Source: Rhexocercosporidium sp. MPI-PUGE-AT-0058 (taxonomy: Eukaryota; Ascomycota; Leotiomycetes; Helotiales). From it: a DNA stretch of 64,000 nucleotides. A program made the position numbers and the translations under genes. Below the pieces are notes generated by a model. It saw only the letters and a program-made list of their open reading frames with translations. It did not search any database and was not told where the DNA came from. Where the stretch lies: positions 2,188,626 to 2,252,625 of the forward strand of contig JAGTJL010000014.1 in assembly GCA_020746875.1 (NCBI GenBank). Reading direction: 5' to 3'. Shown here one piece after another: positions 1 through 11,518 of this stretch. How positions within the stretch are numbered: the first letter of the stretch is position 1; the number at the start of each line of letters is the position of its first letter.

Positions 1-66
<66 letters not shown>
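1..66. repeat. (ATT)n microsatellite
   Basis: About 21 uninterrupted TAT/ATT units at the very start of the window, running into AT-rich sequence. It is a simple repeat, not a telomere, because no TTAGGG units are present. Confidence 0.95.
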
Positions 67-1780
67 ATCTATAAAATCTATCAGCACTTCGTTCTTATAT
101 AAATCGATAATTCAAGGGTATAGACTTTATTAATATAATTACTTAAGAGATTAAGTCGATTCCTAAGGGAGATTTCTCCTTATACTTATAATTAATCGAT
201 AATAGCAAGCACTTTAATAGCTAGCCGAGCTCCTCACTTAGCCACCTATTATTTATTAATAGAGTTCGGCTCTTTTATTCCACTGCTACAGCCTCTTTCC
301 TTAATATATTCTATTCCCTATTTCTTTATATACTTTTCTCTTTTATATTTATAACTTTTATTATCTTTTTAAAAGAAGTTTTATTTATATTAATCTATAA
401 GGATTCTTATCGATATGGAACTTTAACTTAAGGCCGAAACGGTAGGGTTTCGGTGAGGTTCTGGACCGGTATATAAGGAGCTTTACTTTTATCTTAAAAA
501 AACACACTTTATAACGCTTTTAAAATTACTTAATAATATCGATATTTATTTAAGTGACTTTATTATTATATGTCCCGGTACAGTTACACCGACACTTACT
601 TTTTTAAGCTTATAATCCTGAGTATTACGCTGTCCCGGGGTCCAGTATTACGGGACGCGGGGCGTTCGTAACACCGAAGCTGGAAATGAGGTTCTGGAAG
701 CTCTAAACCGTTATAGTTATAATTCCTATTAAGAACCGAACTTCGTATAACTTTACTTTATGATTGATATTAACCGACGAAGCTTATACGCACAGTACCA
801 GCCGAATAAGGAACGTTACAGTAAGACGTATTTAATTAAGTAATTAAAGTGCGCTCGCGAGTTGATTTTAAAAGCTTTCTTTTATTAAAGAGCTTCTCGG
901 TCTTTAATTATAAGGTAGGCTTTATAGTCTTACGTATATAAGTTATTTTAGTTAAGCTGTAAATCGGTTATTAACTTTAACGTGAGCTTAAGGTGGTAAT
1001 ACCGAAAATACTAACGTCTTACCCTACCATTTCGCCCACCCTTTTGCACCAAAAATAGCGATTTTGAAGTGTTAATATCTTTATAACTAATTGATAAAAA
1101 TTTATAATTTTTTATATTCGCATTTATTAGACCTTTTTAACTAAGTTTGTAAAGCTAATTGCAATTCGGATTATAACTTATTACGTAATCTTAAAATTAC
1201 TTTTTTATATATAAAAAACGCCAAAAAATACTTATTAATAACTTCTTTAATAATGAATATTATTTTATAAAAATTGAAATATATGAAGACCGTATATAAA
1301 AATTAAGATTTTTAAAAAATTAAAGTAGTTATATTAGTAGTTGTGTTTTAATTAAGTAATTAATTTCTCTTATACAAATTATTTGTATAATGCTTTATAC
1401 TTTACTTAATTATAAGATTATTATTAATAGAATTAATTTAAAACTTAAGAATCTTAAATAAGATATATAATACACCTTAAGTAAAAGTTTTAAGGTTTTA
1501 TATTAATAGTTATAGAAGTTATTAAGAAAATATAAAAAACTAAATTTATACTAAATTTGTATAAGAGAAATTTCTTAGACCTTTAAATACTTAGTTTCTA
1601 ATATTACGTAATACAAAATAAATATCCTTATAAAATATAAAATATCTTATAAAAAGTATTATTAATTCTTAGTTTTAGCTTATTCTATTAATAAACCATA
1701 GAAATATTAATTATTAAAAGTAGTGAGTTTTAGTGTAGAAGAGGTGGCGGAATGGTGGGGTGGGACGTTATGTGACTTCT
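67..1780. repeat. AT-rich, RIP-affected repeat block
   Basis: A gene-free stretch rich in TpA and poor in CpA/TpG, with scattered less-mutated patches at about 420-700. I see no coding signal. Its right part contains the terminal-inverted-repeat element described separately. Confidence 0.7.
1012..1770. mobile_element. Decayed MITE-like element with ~30 bp terminal inverted repeats (family E, copy 1)
   Basis: The left end reads TAACGTC..ACCC.ACCATT.CGCC, and its reverse complement, with C/T differences, lies at about 1740-1770. The interior is about 0.7 kb of AT-rich, non-coding DNA. A related sequence ends at about 54,580, next to the second gene island. The C-to-T differences between the two ends fit RIP. 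Superfamily not determined. Confidence 0.55.
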
Positions 1781-2626
1781 TTTGGTACAGGTAGTCATTC
1801 GCGAAACTATTGATATGTGGGGATAGGGATGACGAGAATTAGGGAGGAAAGAAAGGGGCACTCTAGGGCAATACTACAAAAATCTAATCAAATTGCAAAC
1901 ATTACATGCTTAAGAAGGAAAGGAAAATCTGACCCCTTTTTAATCCTACGGGTTCAACCTCCCACCTGTTTTTGAAGGCCGCTTATCCCCGGTCGAAAGT
2001 GATTATTATATTAATTATATCGCTTCTTACTTATTGATCTGTGCATACTGACCTAGTTAGAAAATAATTCCAATTTAGTCTTATTAAGCTTCCGACCAAT
2101 TTAACACAATCTATTGGGACTCTGGGACCAACCAGCCAGTAACAACAGGCAAGGGTTTGGGGCATGCGCAGTAGGAGGGGAAATCAGTCCAATTGATCGC
2201 TGTACATAAGGAATCTAAAACTTCTGCGAGTCCTCAAGAAGGTCTGTAGGTGAGACGTGTCTCCCTCTTAGGGTGTTTCGGATCTGGTGGTACAGTACGG
2301 TACAGCGTGGTCCTGGGCCAAGTGCAGCATTAGTTAAGCTTATGCTCCAGCGCAACAGGGCGTTTGTCCCGCACGCGACTAGTGCGGCTCTGCTCTTCCA
2401 AGAACCTTGGCTAGCTTTCCAGACCTAAATCCATCAACGAACCGAACTCGACGTGTACGACTTAGAGTGCTGTCCATATCAAATCCTCGCGCTTGCATGT
2501 CGTCAAGCAAACTACGACGGTGGCCATATGCATGTGCCATAGATCTGTGGAGATTGGTGAAGGCCCGACTCAGCACATAACAGCCTTCAGATATCGCGAC
2601 TTGCAAGGACGAAGTTCCGACGAGTG
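1781..2626. other. Intergenic/promoter region upstream of the first regulator
   Basis: Normal base composition returns at about 1780, a sharp edge of the gene island. I recognise no gene here. A CCGAC-N7-GTCGG inverted repeat at 2617-2633 overlaps the proposed start codon at 2627. Confidence 0.5.
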
Positions 2627-5600
2627 ATGTCGGCATTCCATAGCAGAAAGCGCGAGAAGGTCGTGTTGAGCTGCCTCTTCTGCCGAGGGCGCAAGTGAGT
2701 CCGCTTTCGTGATACAGTAGCCGCTCCGTTCGTTCCAATGATTGCTCTCGGCGTCGTTCCAATGTCTATACCGTGGCAGCGTACTTCGATTCGCTCATTT
2801 GACCATTAGATGCTAATTGGGACTGTTGCAGACTTCGTTGTGATAGACAATCCCCTTGTAGTGTCTGTGCCAAACGTGGCAAGTCTGCAGAATGCATATA
2901 CACCTGCTCGGAGCAGGAGCGGAAGGAAGCCATCGACTACAGACCTCATACCAGACAAGCGAGACAAAGAGCCGCCCGCCTCGAAAAACTTGTTACTCAG
3001 ATGAGGGACGAAATGGGAGTCAATGAACAGAGCTCGAAATTCGGGTAGGTGCTTGGGGTGGCGAGCAGCAGGGTCATTATATGAACGTCCCAATATGGCT
3101 CGCGACTTTGTTCGAAACCAACTTTTCCCCCTTTCCTTCGATTGTCCGGACCTGCTCGAGGTTTCTTCCAAGCAAACCAATACTGACTTCCACGTTATCT
3201 AGATCGGATCGCACAACCCTATTGAACCAACCCTCTGACGACTTTTTACCAACTACTGCTCCATACGATGGATATGTGGCAGATAGCGTGGGAAGACTGA
3301 GTCTTTCCGAAGATAATGTTGTAACGTATGTTGGCAGCACACATTGTAAGTACTTGGGAACTCAAGAACAATATTCTCAGAGTGTGTCAAAGTGTCTTTT
3401 GAATTCTACCGAGGGCACAGTTTTGATTGAGCAACTGTTGACCTTCATGCCATATAGGGGGCACTATTCTCGAGGAGATCCAGAGGCTCAAGGACAATCT
3501 ATCCGATGACTTGACGGATGCTACGAGAACCCGAGAATCGACAGTTTTTGACGACGATTTCATAGCTGGATCACCAGTCACAAGGATCTCGCTTCTTTCA
3601 TGTTATCCTTCCCTCCCCAGAGAACAGATACTAGCCACGTTACCTCCCAGGAAGGTTGTCGATCGGCATGTTTCTCACTTCTTTAATAATTTTGATTTTG
3701 CTTCGTCCATTCTGCACCGGGATAAATTCCTTTCAGAATATTCAAAATTCTGGGAGAACCCCTCAACTGCGTACGTTCAAATCCCACCCTTGTGTTGCCA
3801 TGCTCTTGGGATACGAGGAGAGCCTCTGCTTTTTCCTTGCACCTTTTGAAGCTTCGAGAAAAAACGCATACTGATTCAAAACAGCCCCATCATGTGGGTA
3901 GGACTCTTGTTCAGTGTAATGAGTATCTCTGCATTTCTTAATCAGCAAGATGTCAGGGTGGAATCCCAGGAAATACTGCAGACTTATCGAACTCTTACCA
4001 TCCGTATGTATCAGAACCCCCTCCCCCTTTCCCCCACCAAAATTTGCCCTTTCTGAATGTTCCCAAATTCCCTGGATACATTGTCTCATTTCTTCTCCAA
4101 AGCACTTTCCTTGAGCCAACTGCTGACTTCCCCAGACTGTTTGGTTGCAGGAAATTACCTGCAACCGAGTCGGTACACCATTGAGACGTTGACTCTGCAC
4201 TTCGCCGTTGACCAAAACATGAATCCTGACGCAAGCATCAACAATTGGACTTTGATTGGTGTTATCATTAGACTCGCATTACGTACAGGTCTGCATCGCG
4301 ATCCTTCTCATTGGCCAAATATTCGCCCATTGGAAGCAGAATTCCGCAGACGCCTCTGGATCACCCTATACCACATGGATTTTTTTACAAGTACACAAGT
4401 CGGACTGCCACGGATCATCAAAGACTCTCAATGCGATGTCAGCCCACCAGCCAATTTGATCGACGAGGATCTCAGTTTCGAGCATGATGAAATGCCTATC
4501 GCAAGGCCACTGACTGAAGTAGGTGATTTCCTGGATCTCCCCACCTTAGTATCCCTATTCCCGAATCCCAAAACCAGCTCCCTCCTTGCACATTTCCGTA
4601 TCGGTCGTGACTCTTTAAGAGGTTACACTATTGACCTATCAATCTCTCCAGTCTACTCCCATGTCACACATTATTCAGAGGCAAACCATCATTCGGGTTG
4701 CAGCTGAGATTTATGACGCCACCGAGGCTGGGCCACCATCGACAACAACCATTGCTACGCTCGATGCCAAACTCACCAAGGCTATTAATTCTATACCTGA
4801 GAAGTCAAAGTACCCAGCGCTAGAAACAGGAATTGCGGACAACCCGTACGTCACCACGAGCACTCACTCTCCTTTAGCGCTGTCTTGGGGCTTGGACTAG
4901 CCTGAATTGGAATTGTACGAGCATGCTAACCCCGATACCTTGATCAACAGCGTTACGATCCTGCATCGAATCTTCATAGATATCCTCATACACAAGGCCG
5001 TCTATCTTCTTCATCGACGAACTTTCATGAAAGGGTTTGAGGAACAGGAAACAACGATGTCGGGCAAGCTTTGCATGTCAGCCGCCTTGGCAATCCTTGA
5101 TCATCAACGAAGAATAGCTGAAGAATCTGAGCCTGGAGGTATAATGTTTGGCATTCGTTGGAGGGTAGCTTCGTCGCTTAACCACGAGTTTCTACAAGCC
5201 ACGATGATGCTCTGTTTTGCTCTGAACAAGTTCCAAGGACACACTGCCTTTCCTAGGCGAGACGAAATCTTGAGTGCCTTGAAAATCGCCAAACCCCTAT
5301 GGGAGGGTCAGGCTAATCGGTCCGTGGAGGCTCGTAAAGCAGAGATGGCTATTGCAGCTGTGCTCGAGCAAGACCTCATCAAAACACCCTTACCGACTTT
5401 GACTGGTTTGGGTACTGAACCGGAACTTGTACAGGCACAAGATCGATTTGAATTGGAGTCGCACCAGACCGCTCCTGGGCCAGGCATCGTACCTTCGCCG
5501 GGGACATCAAAAAACTTGGACAACCTGGCGGGTTTCTTCGACACAATGCAGGGGAACTATCTCGTGGACTTCGATTTGGACGCACCATTCTGTGCCAATA

Positions 5601-5680
5601 ATGATATGGCAGCTTTCGGAAGCTTGTGGCATGATTTCACAAATGGGACTGCAGAGGATAATCTGGCGCCGATGTACTAA
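2627..5680 (+). CDS. Zn2Cys6 transcription factor with fungal-specific middle homology domain
   Basis: Predicted nuclear activator of 720 aa. Exons: 2627-2694, 2832-3044, 3203-3345, 3458-3770, 3885-4003, 4136-4518, 4652-4845, 4951-5680; all junction phases agree. The binuclear zinc cluster is split by intron 1, which joins RGRK to LRCD. Its cysteines are C16, C19, C26, C32, C35 and C44, followed by a basic, coiled-coil-like linker. The middle region carries typical PF04082 landmarks (YVGSTHW, ETLTLHF, IIRLALRTGLHRDP, RRRLW, KAVYLLHRRTF). The TAG at 4898-4900 looks like a premature stop but falls inside an intron with donor GTACGT, branch GCTAAC and acceptor CAACAG. The start is the nearest ATG upstream of the zinc cluster. 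It is convergent with the P450 gene and may be a pathway regulator beside the AflR/AflS-like pair. Target genes are unknown. Confidence 0.88.
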
Positions 5681-5923
5681 GGTGCGTTTCATGATTCAAT
5701 TAAATAAAGGCGAATCCAACCCAATGGTCTGCATCAAAAGTCTCGTGTCACCTAGTATGTGATCAGAGTTGACCATTGCCGGAGAAAACATTGGGATCGA
5801 CAACAGATCCGAAACACGAAAGGGCAACCCAGTTTCTTGTCATCCCCGCGCGGTGCTATTGCATCTATGAACTCTGTAGTTTGGCAGAGACATGTGATTC
5901 AACACAGCGTGTGATAGGTATAC
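5681..5923. other. Convergent intergenic region
   Basis: About 240 bp between the stop codons of the regulator and the P450, expected to hold both 3' UTRs. Nothing else recognised. Confidence 0.5.
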
Positions 5924-7945
5924 CTATGCCTTCTCACGTGGCACTGCCTTGCAGAATAGGTTCTGGGGTAACGCCGGCGCCAGCTCATTGAGAGCTGTTG
6001 TCGGCGGGATGAACTCTGGGTTGGGGGATCCATCTGGAAAACACCCAGTCCATTTGTACATTCCCAACGCATAAGCAAGCATCATGTTCTGCTGGATCTT
6101 TGCCCAGCGAATACCGTTGCAAGGATGACGACCGCCGCCCCAACCCATGACTGACAAAGAGTTAGCAGCTCCTACGAAATCACTACAGCATCGGGGAAAT
6201 GGGGGAGGAACTCGGAACGCCTACAGCCATATGCTTCCTGCTCCATCTCTTTACGCCCTTCTCCGAACCGTGCTGGGTCCCACTTCAGGGGCTGTGGGTA
6301 CAGCTTTTCCTTGTAGTGCACATCGATCGTATTGTAGCCTGGACAACGGGGCAGTTAGCAATTGCCACATCAGGAGTATCTCAGGAGAAGGGGAAGACAT
6401 GTCTACAGAAGATACTGAGACAATCAAAGTGGGTAGTAATCAAATCCCTCAATACGTACAGGCGAGTCCTCCAGCAGGGATTATTTCATTGGTGCCGGGA
6501 ATTTTGATGTCTGTTTTGCCTTCGTTCATGCGCCCCATCGGGAAAGCAACCCACATTCTAATGCATTCCTTGTAGCAGAGGTCGAGAGAAGCCGACATGT
6601 TTTCCCAGTCCTTGACCGACAGTGAGTCGAGCTGGTCGATCAGCGATGCTGACTTATCCTTGGCAACGGCGTTGGCGACAGCCTTGATCTCATTGTAGAC
6701 TTTTTCCTGCCAGTCCTGGTGATGTGCCATACAATAAAGCATAGCGCCCGAGATGACACAGCCGTTGGCACTTGATATGAAAATCATACTTATCAAGTAG
6801 TTGATTATGTAGTCAGCGCTGTCCCCATTGTCGATCATTGCTCCAATCGGATCGTCAATCTTCTCAGCTCCATAGGCCATCCGCTTGTTGACAATAGGCG
6901 TTACAAGTTGTCGCATTCCCCATCGTCCGTATTGACGCTTCCAGTACGGAATGCTGAAATAGGATGCCCAGGGAAACGCGAGGAGGTGGCAACTGCTTGT
7001 CCGTTGAAGAATAGGTAGGTATGTTAGAAGCTGTGCTCTTAGCTTTGGATCATCAATGATCTCATCGCAGCCAAAAACACGAGTTCCCTGCATCCAGGTG
7101 AGGACACAGCACAGATGGGCCGGGTTTGCAATCCCATTGTACGGAGGTTTGGCGACAGCCTCAAAAGCCAGACGTGCGTCTCTCGTCACATTTGGGAGGC
7201 GCTTGGTGAGCTCTGCAGTTTTCTGTGCGCTGAGGACGTTACGCTGGGCGTAAGACTTGTTGCCTGCCTGTTTAACATGATTAGCAATTTAGCACACATT
7301 GTACGTGAGATGTCCTGGGGCGGAGGTGAGGAGTTGAAAGTGCAGAAGAAATCATGATTCTGACATACCATGACAGGTAACCAAATTCCGTGCTGAGTGG
7401 TCGATCGGCCATTGATATAGTCTGGACCATGACCAATCAACACAACGCCCTTGATGTGGTCCATGTCTTTGTGATCCAGGTACATCTTCCGGGCAGCTTC
7501 CCCAGACACACCGACGACATGATTCTTGCCCAGCCAGAAACTGAAGTTTCCTGTCTTTGACCCTAGCAAGGCACTTTTCCAGAATGTCCTTTGAGGTAAT
7601 CCTGTCAGCATGGACAGACGGTGAGAGGACTAAGAACGAAAGCAACGAACCATTTGTGGGTAAAGAACTTGTACGACCCTATGATAGGGTATTTCTCGTT
7701 GGTGAATTGCGGTGATCCTTTTTTCACTCGAGGAGTAAAACACTGGGGAATTGAGAATTCAGCTATACGTCGGAGCAGGAGCACAGAGAATATGTCTGGG
7801 CGGGTTGTACACTTACAAGAAACAGGAAGAATCCAGTTGCTATCACACCTGGGAGCCAGGCAGCAGTTGTCAGCCTTAACGAGTCAGGGTCCATGTTTGG
7901 AGTGAAACTAGCGGTAACATTCGAAGTGAATAAATTCATTGTCAA
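5924..7945 (-). CDS. Cytochrome P450 monooxygenase
   Basis: Microsomal P450 (PF00067) of 529 aa. Exons in reading order: 7945-7817, 7742-7651, 7588-7369, 7267-6460, 6338-6225, 6150-5924; phases all close. An N-terminal membrane anchor (about residues 25-43) is followed by [11 protein letters not shown]. The ExxR motif is E381-C-I-R384, the PERF-type motif is WDPARF (436-441), and the haem loop [13 protein letters not shown] has C465 as thiolate ligand. The I-helix reads FISSANGC (310-317) in place of AGxDT. The loop style GWGxGRHPCxG is shared by many fungal secondary-metabolism P450s; I cannot assign a CYP family. It is transcribed divergently from the MFS exporter. Context suggests hydroxylation, ring modification or oxidative coupling of the anthraquinone. 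That role is inferred from position only. Confidence 0.88.
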
Positions 7946-8131
7946 AACTAATAGATCAGACGCAGTAGTCTTTACGAGTTATGGCGAGTTGGAATGAAAT
8001 GATCATGGCAAATCGTCAATAAATATAGAGTTGTGCTGAAGATTTCCCACCGACTCGGGACAATGAATTGTACCGACTGGGTTTCGAGGAAACAGAGAAG
8101 TGACTTGGCTCGCTAAATCCATGTTTTTTAT

Positions 8132-8150
8132 CCCGATGTGCCGCATCGGG
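8132..8150. promoter_or_regulatory. Perfect palindrome CCCGATG-N5-CATCGGG in the P450/MFS divergent promoter
   Basis: A 7-bp inverted repeat with a 5-bp spacer, near the middle of the 419-bp region between the two start codons. It contains outward-facing CGG triplets, as in binding sites of dimeric Zn2Cys6 proteins. It is a candidate operator; there is no direct evidence of binding. Confidence 0.4.
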
Positions 8151-8314
8151 TTAGTAGCCCGCGATCACCGTCCGTACCAGAGGCGGACAGTGACAATTAT
8201 GACTATCACCTGGATTCTTCATTTCGGCGCATGCACCCTCCGGCAAGGAGAATAAACACCATTTCAGTACATAGAGGGATTCTTGGCCACTTCTAAGTCC
8301 TACAAAAAAAAATC

Positions 8315-8332
8315 TCGAATCTCGACCATCGA
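8315..8332. promoter_or_regulatory. Two overlapping AflR-type motifs (TCGN5CGA)
   Basis: TCG-AATCT-CGA at 8315-8325 and TCG-ACCAT-CGA at 8322-8332 overlap by four bases, 33-50 bp upstream of the MFS start. TCGN5CGA is the established core of AflR binding sites, and an AflR-like protein is encoded at 15763-17151. The second binding half could also serve the divergent P450. Confidence 0.5.
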
Positions 8333-8364
8333 CCCCAAACCAGAAAACGAACGAAAACTTCACG

Positions 8365-10591
8365 ATGGGCCTTTTCGAGAACAACAAAGGGGCGCGGCTC
8401 GAGGAGGAGAACAGTATTCCGATGCAAGAAAATACCCCCCAACAGGAGAAAAAGGTCATCTCGGATGCGCCAGACGGACACGAGTACCCTTCAGGCATCA
8501 AGCTCTTCTTGATCATGGCATCCATCTTCGTGGCTATGTTTCTGGTTGCTCTGGACAAGCTCATAATTTCCACGGTGACCTCGTCGATCAGGTACGTAAA
8601 AGCTTCTCAATTTCTCACTATTCGTTTCAGGACTTTCTCGGCTCTCACTTCTTTGAGGGAAGCAGTTCTGATTGTGTTGATAGGTATGTATATGCACCGG
8701 TGTTTGTGTGAATGTCTTCGAGCTAAATTGCCTCCTGTGACACTCGGTTCCTTGTTTCGTTGAAAACAGCGCTGATTATGTTGAAGTGACCAGTTCCATG
8801 CTCTGGATGAGGTTGGATGGTACGGTACCGCATATTTGCTCACCAACGCTGCCTTTCTTCTGGTCTTCGGGAAGATCTATACATACTTCAATGGGAAGAC
8901 GGTGTTTCTGTGCGTGGTCGTCATCTTCGAGATCGGATCGGCTTTGTGTGGAGCGGCACCGAACTCAATAGCTTTCATTATCGGCAGAGCTATCGCTGGT
9001 CTTGGGGCTGCTGGCATTCAGCAAGGAGGAGTATGTGATATTTTAGGAGTTCTACCCAGTACTTTTGCTAACATTCTTGACAGTTTATGCTTCTTGTTTA
9101 CGCCGTTCCACTAGCCAAACGGGCGCAGTATCAAGGCTTATTCGGGGCTGTGTATGGCATCTCATCGGTCATCGGTCCACTACTCGGCGGAGCCTTCGCC
9201 TCAAATGTTACCTGGCGATGGGCATTCTACATCAACCTTCCTTTTGGAGGTATGGTGCTTCTCTTCATCCACTTCTTCCTCAAAGTCCCTAGTAGCCCTG
9301 TTTCCGATAGTTCGAGTTGGAAACAGAAGATACGGCAGCTCAACTTCGAAGGGTTAGTTGCTCTGCTTCCGGGAGTTATCTGCTTGTGTCTGGCTTTGCA
9401 GTGGGGTGGTTTCACCTACAAGGTACGTTTGTGTTTGAGCCGAGATATCAACCACCCAAGAAAGGATTTTCTAAGTCAACTTTGGACAATTGGGACCCGA
9501 AGTCCTTTCAGCTTCTCTAGGCTCTTCACTTACATGACTGACTCTAATCTAGTGGAGTGATGGACGCATTATCGCACTGCTTACAATCGCCGTCGCACTT
9601 TTGATCGCCTTCATCTTAATTCAGATCTGGATGCCTGAAACAGCCACCGTTCCACCTCGCATTTTTATCCAGCGAAGCATCTTTGCTGGGGTTTCGGTGA
9701 GCGCATTGCTTGGGGCACACATGACACTGATTGGTAAGTCTTACCGAGAGTATTCCCAAAAGTCATCCGAATTGAGATTTTAATCTAACTGAAATGTTAG
9801 TATATTTTCTGCCTATTTGGTTTCAAACCGTGAAAAGCGACTCGGCCGTCCGTAGTGGTATTAATCTCTTGCCCTTGGTGGTTGCTTTGACGATTGCGGC
9901 TATTGTCACTGGTGTGGCAACTACAATGACCGGCTACTACACCCCGTTTCTAATAATCGGTGCCTGCATTGCATCTGTCGGTGCAGGTTTGCTCACCATT
10001 CTCAAAGTCGACACCCCAACAGCTCAATGGATTGGCTTTCAAATTGTGTATGGCTTCGGCTTAGGGAGCTGTTTCCAGGCACCCAATCTGGCGGCGCAAA
10101 CAGTCCTCCCGCGAAAAGATGTTTCAGTCGGTATGTATCTCCGCAATCTGTACCAATATCCCATCCAGCAGATCTAGGCTCATAAGACATCTTCCGAGGA
10201 AACTTCTTTTTGTGCAAGACTAGCTAACCTTGTCAAAGGTGTCTCACTTATGCTCTTTTCTCAGACTCTTGGCAGCTCAATCTTTGTCTCAGTCGGCCAG
10301 AACGTCCTCGACCAGCACCTGGCCAGTCTTCTAACCAGTATTTCAGGTCTCGACCTCACCCCTGAGCAAATCCAGAGGGGCGGTATCACTGGACTCTTCG
10401 ATATCATCCCGCCTCGGTACCATACGGCAGTCCTGGAAGCTTACAACTCATCGCTACGAATATGTTTCGTCGTTGCTCTCATCCTTACCTGCCTGTCCGT
10501 TGCTTGCAGCTTGGGCATGGAGTGGCGCAGTGTCAAGAATGGAAGTGGTGAAAAGAGAGAAGAGGTACCACAAAGCTCCGTTACAGAATGA
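8365..10591 (+). CDS. MFS drug/toxin efflux transporter, DHA2-like (14-TM)
   Basis: Plasma-membrane or vesicle exporter of 557 aa. Exons: 8365-8591, 8787-9030, 9084-9422, 9553-9733, 9801-10130, 10239-10591; phases all close. A hydrophilic N-terminus of about 43 aa precedes the first membrane segment ([20 protein letters not shown]). Recognisable family motifs include LDxx[35 protein letters not shown] and the antiporter motif C region [14 protein letters not shown] followed by [13 protein letters not shown]. The length and about 14 hydrophobic segments match the DHA2 group, which includes the aflatoxin-cluster pump AflT. Intron 1 is unusually long (195 bp); its acceptor TTGAAG restores the conserved [12 protein letters not shown]. 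It probably exports the cluster product; the substrate is inferred. Confidence 0.9.
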
Positions 10592-11518
10592 ACGTTCATT
10601 CACCGTCCTTGCTGCTCTGGCGACTTGCCAGGTAGCTTCCCAAGGCCCGGAGAGGGAGAGAGCGGCCCGGCTTGACTGTTGGGGCCGTCCAGGAGTCAAT
10701 GGCCCAGGGAGTTTGTAACAGTATTAGACAAAGTCATGCATCCCCAATATTTTCTTCCACTGGAGCCCCATACTGGCGTAGCTCGTTTTTTCTTCGAGTC
10801 ACAAATAGTGAAGCCGACACTAATTAGCTTCATTCAATGTTATTCCCCACATAACTTTCGTGATCTCAACGTTTGCCCATCTGCAGTCAAAGGTTCAAAG
10901 ACTCAGTGCGTATTGTTTGATACGATGGTATTATTTTCAATGGCACGGAATTATTCAAGACTACGTTGTGCTGCGGGAAAGTGATAATTACTGGCTGGCG
11001 ATCGAGGGGCAAGGGAGAGCAATCCATCATATTAAGGTCCCTTCTTCGTGTGCTTGCTCACAACCTGAGTATCCATCTCTTGAGTCATTGAATTACAGGG
11101 TACTCTATGGATGAAAACGATATCTCCCAGAAATTCATGCCGTAAAATTCCTTGCGAGAGCAACGATATGTCCCTATGCCCCGAAGGATCACGCCACCAG
11201 CCTGATGAGGACGCTCACCCTTGCACCGGAGAGCTGGCCCCAAAGTGGCTAAGGTCCTGGCTCTGCACTGCGTTTAACATGAAGGCGGGCGTGGAATAAT
11301 GTGAAGTTTTCAGCGTGGAACGTCCAAGAAAGCTTATTTCTTTTTAGGGATAGAATCATGCAGTGGCCACGGCCCGCCACGGCCCGCCACCACCACCTTC
11401 TGCATACATACGGGTGGATCCCAACATGTCGCCGCTGGCCCGATGATTTTCCGAGAAGTTCAGAGACCTGAAGAGCCAGTGAGATTTTATTGCGAGAAAA
11501 GAAACTGCAAATAGTCCA
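10592..11518. other. Convergent intergenic region
   Basis: About 930 bp of ordinary base composition between the MFS and AflS-like stop codons. Only short, non-conserved reading frames are present. I see no gene. Confidence 0.5.

Noticed and set aside
1..66. Telomere-like start of the window
   Set aside because: Repeat is (ATT)n, not TTAGGG.
4898..4900. In-frame TAG apparently truncating the first Zn2Cys6 factor
   Set aside because: It falls inside an intron (4846-4950) with good donor, branch point and acceptor; splicing restores NPVTILHRIF in phase.
8592..8786. Extra small exon or intron-within-intron in the MFS gene (internal GATAG|GTATGT)
   Set aside because: Homologous transporters have no residues between IISTVTSS and [13 protein letters not shown], so a single long intron is simpler; transcript data would decide.
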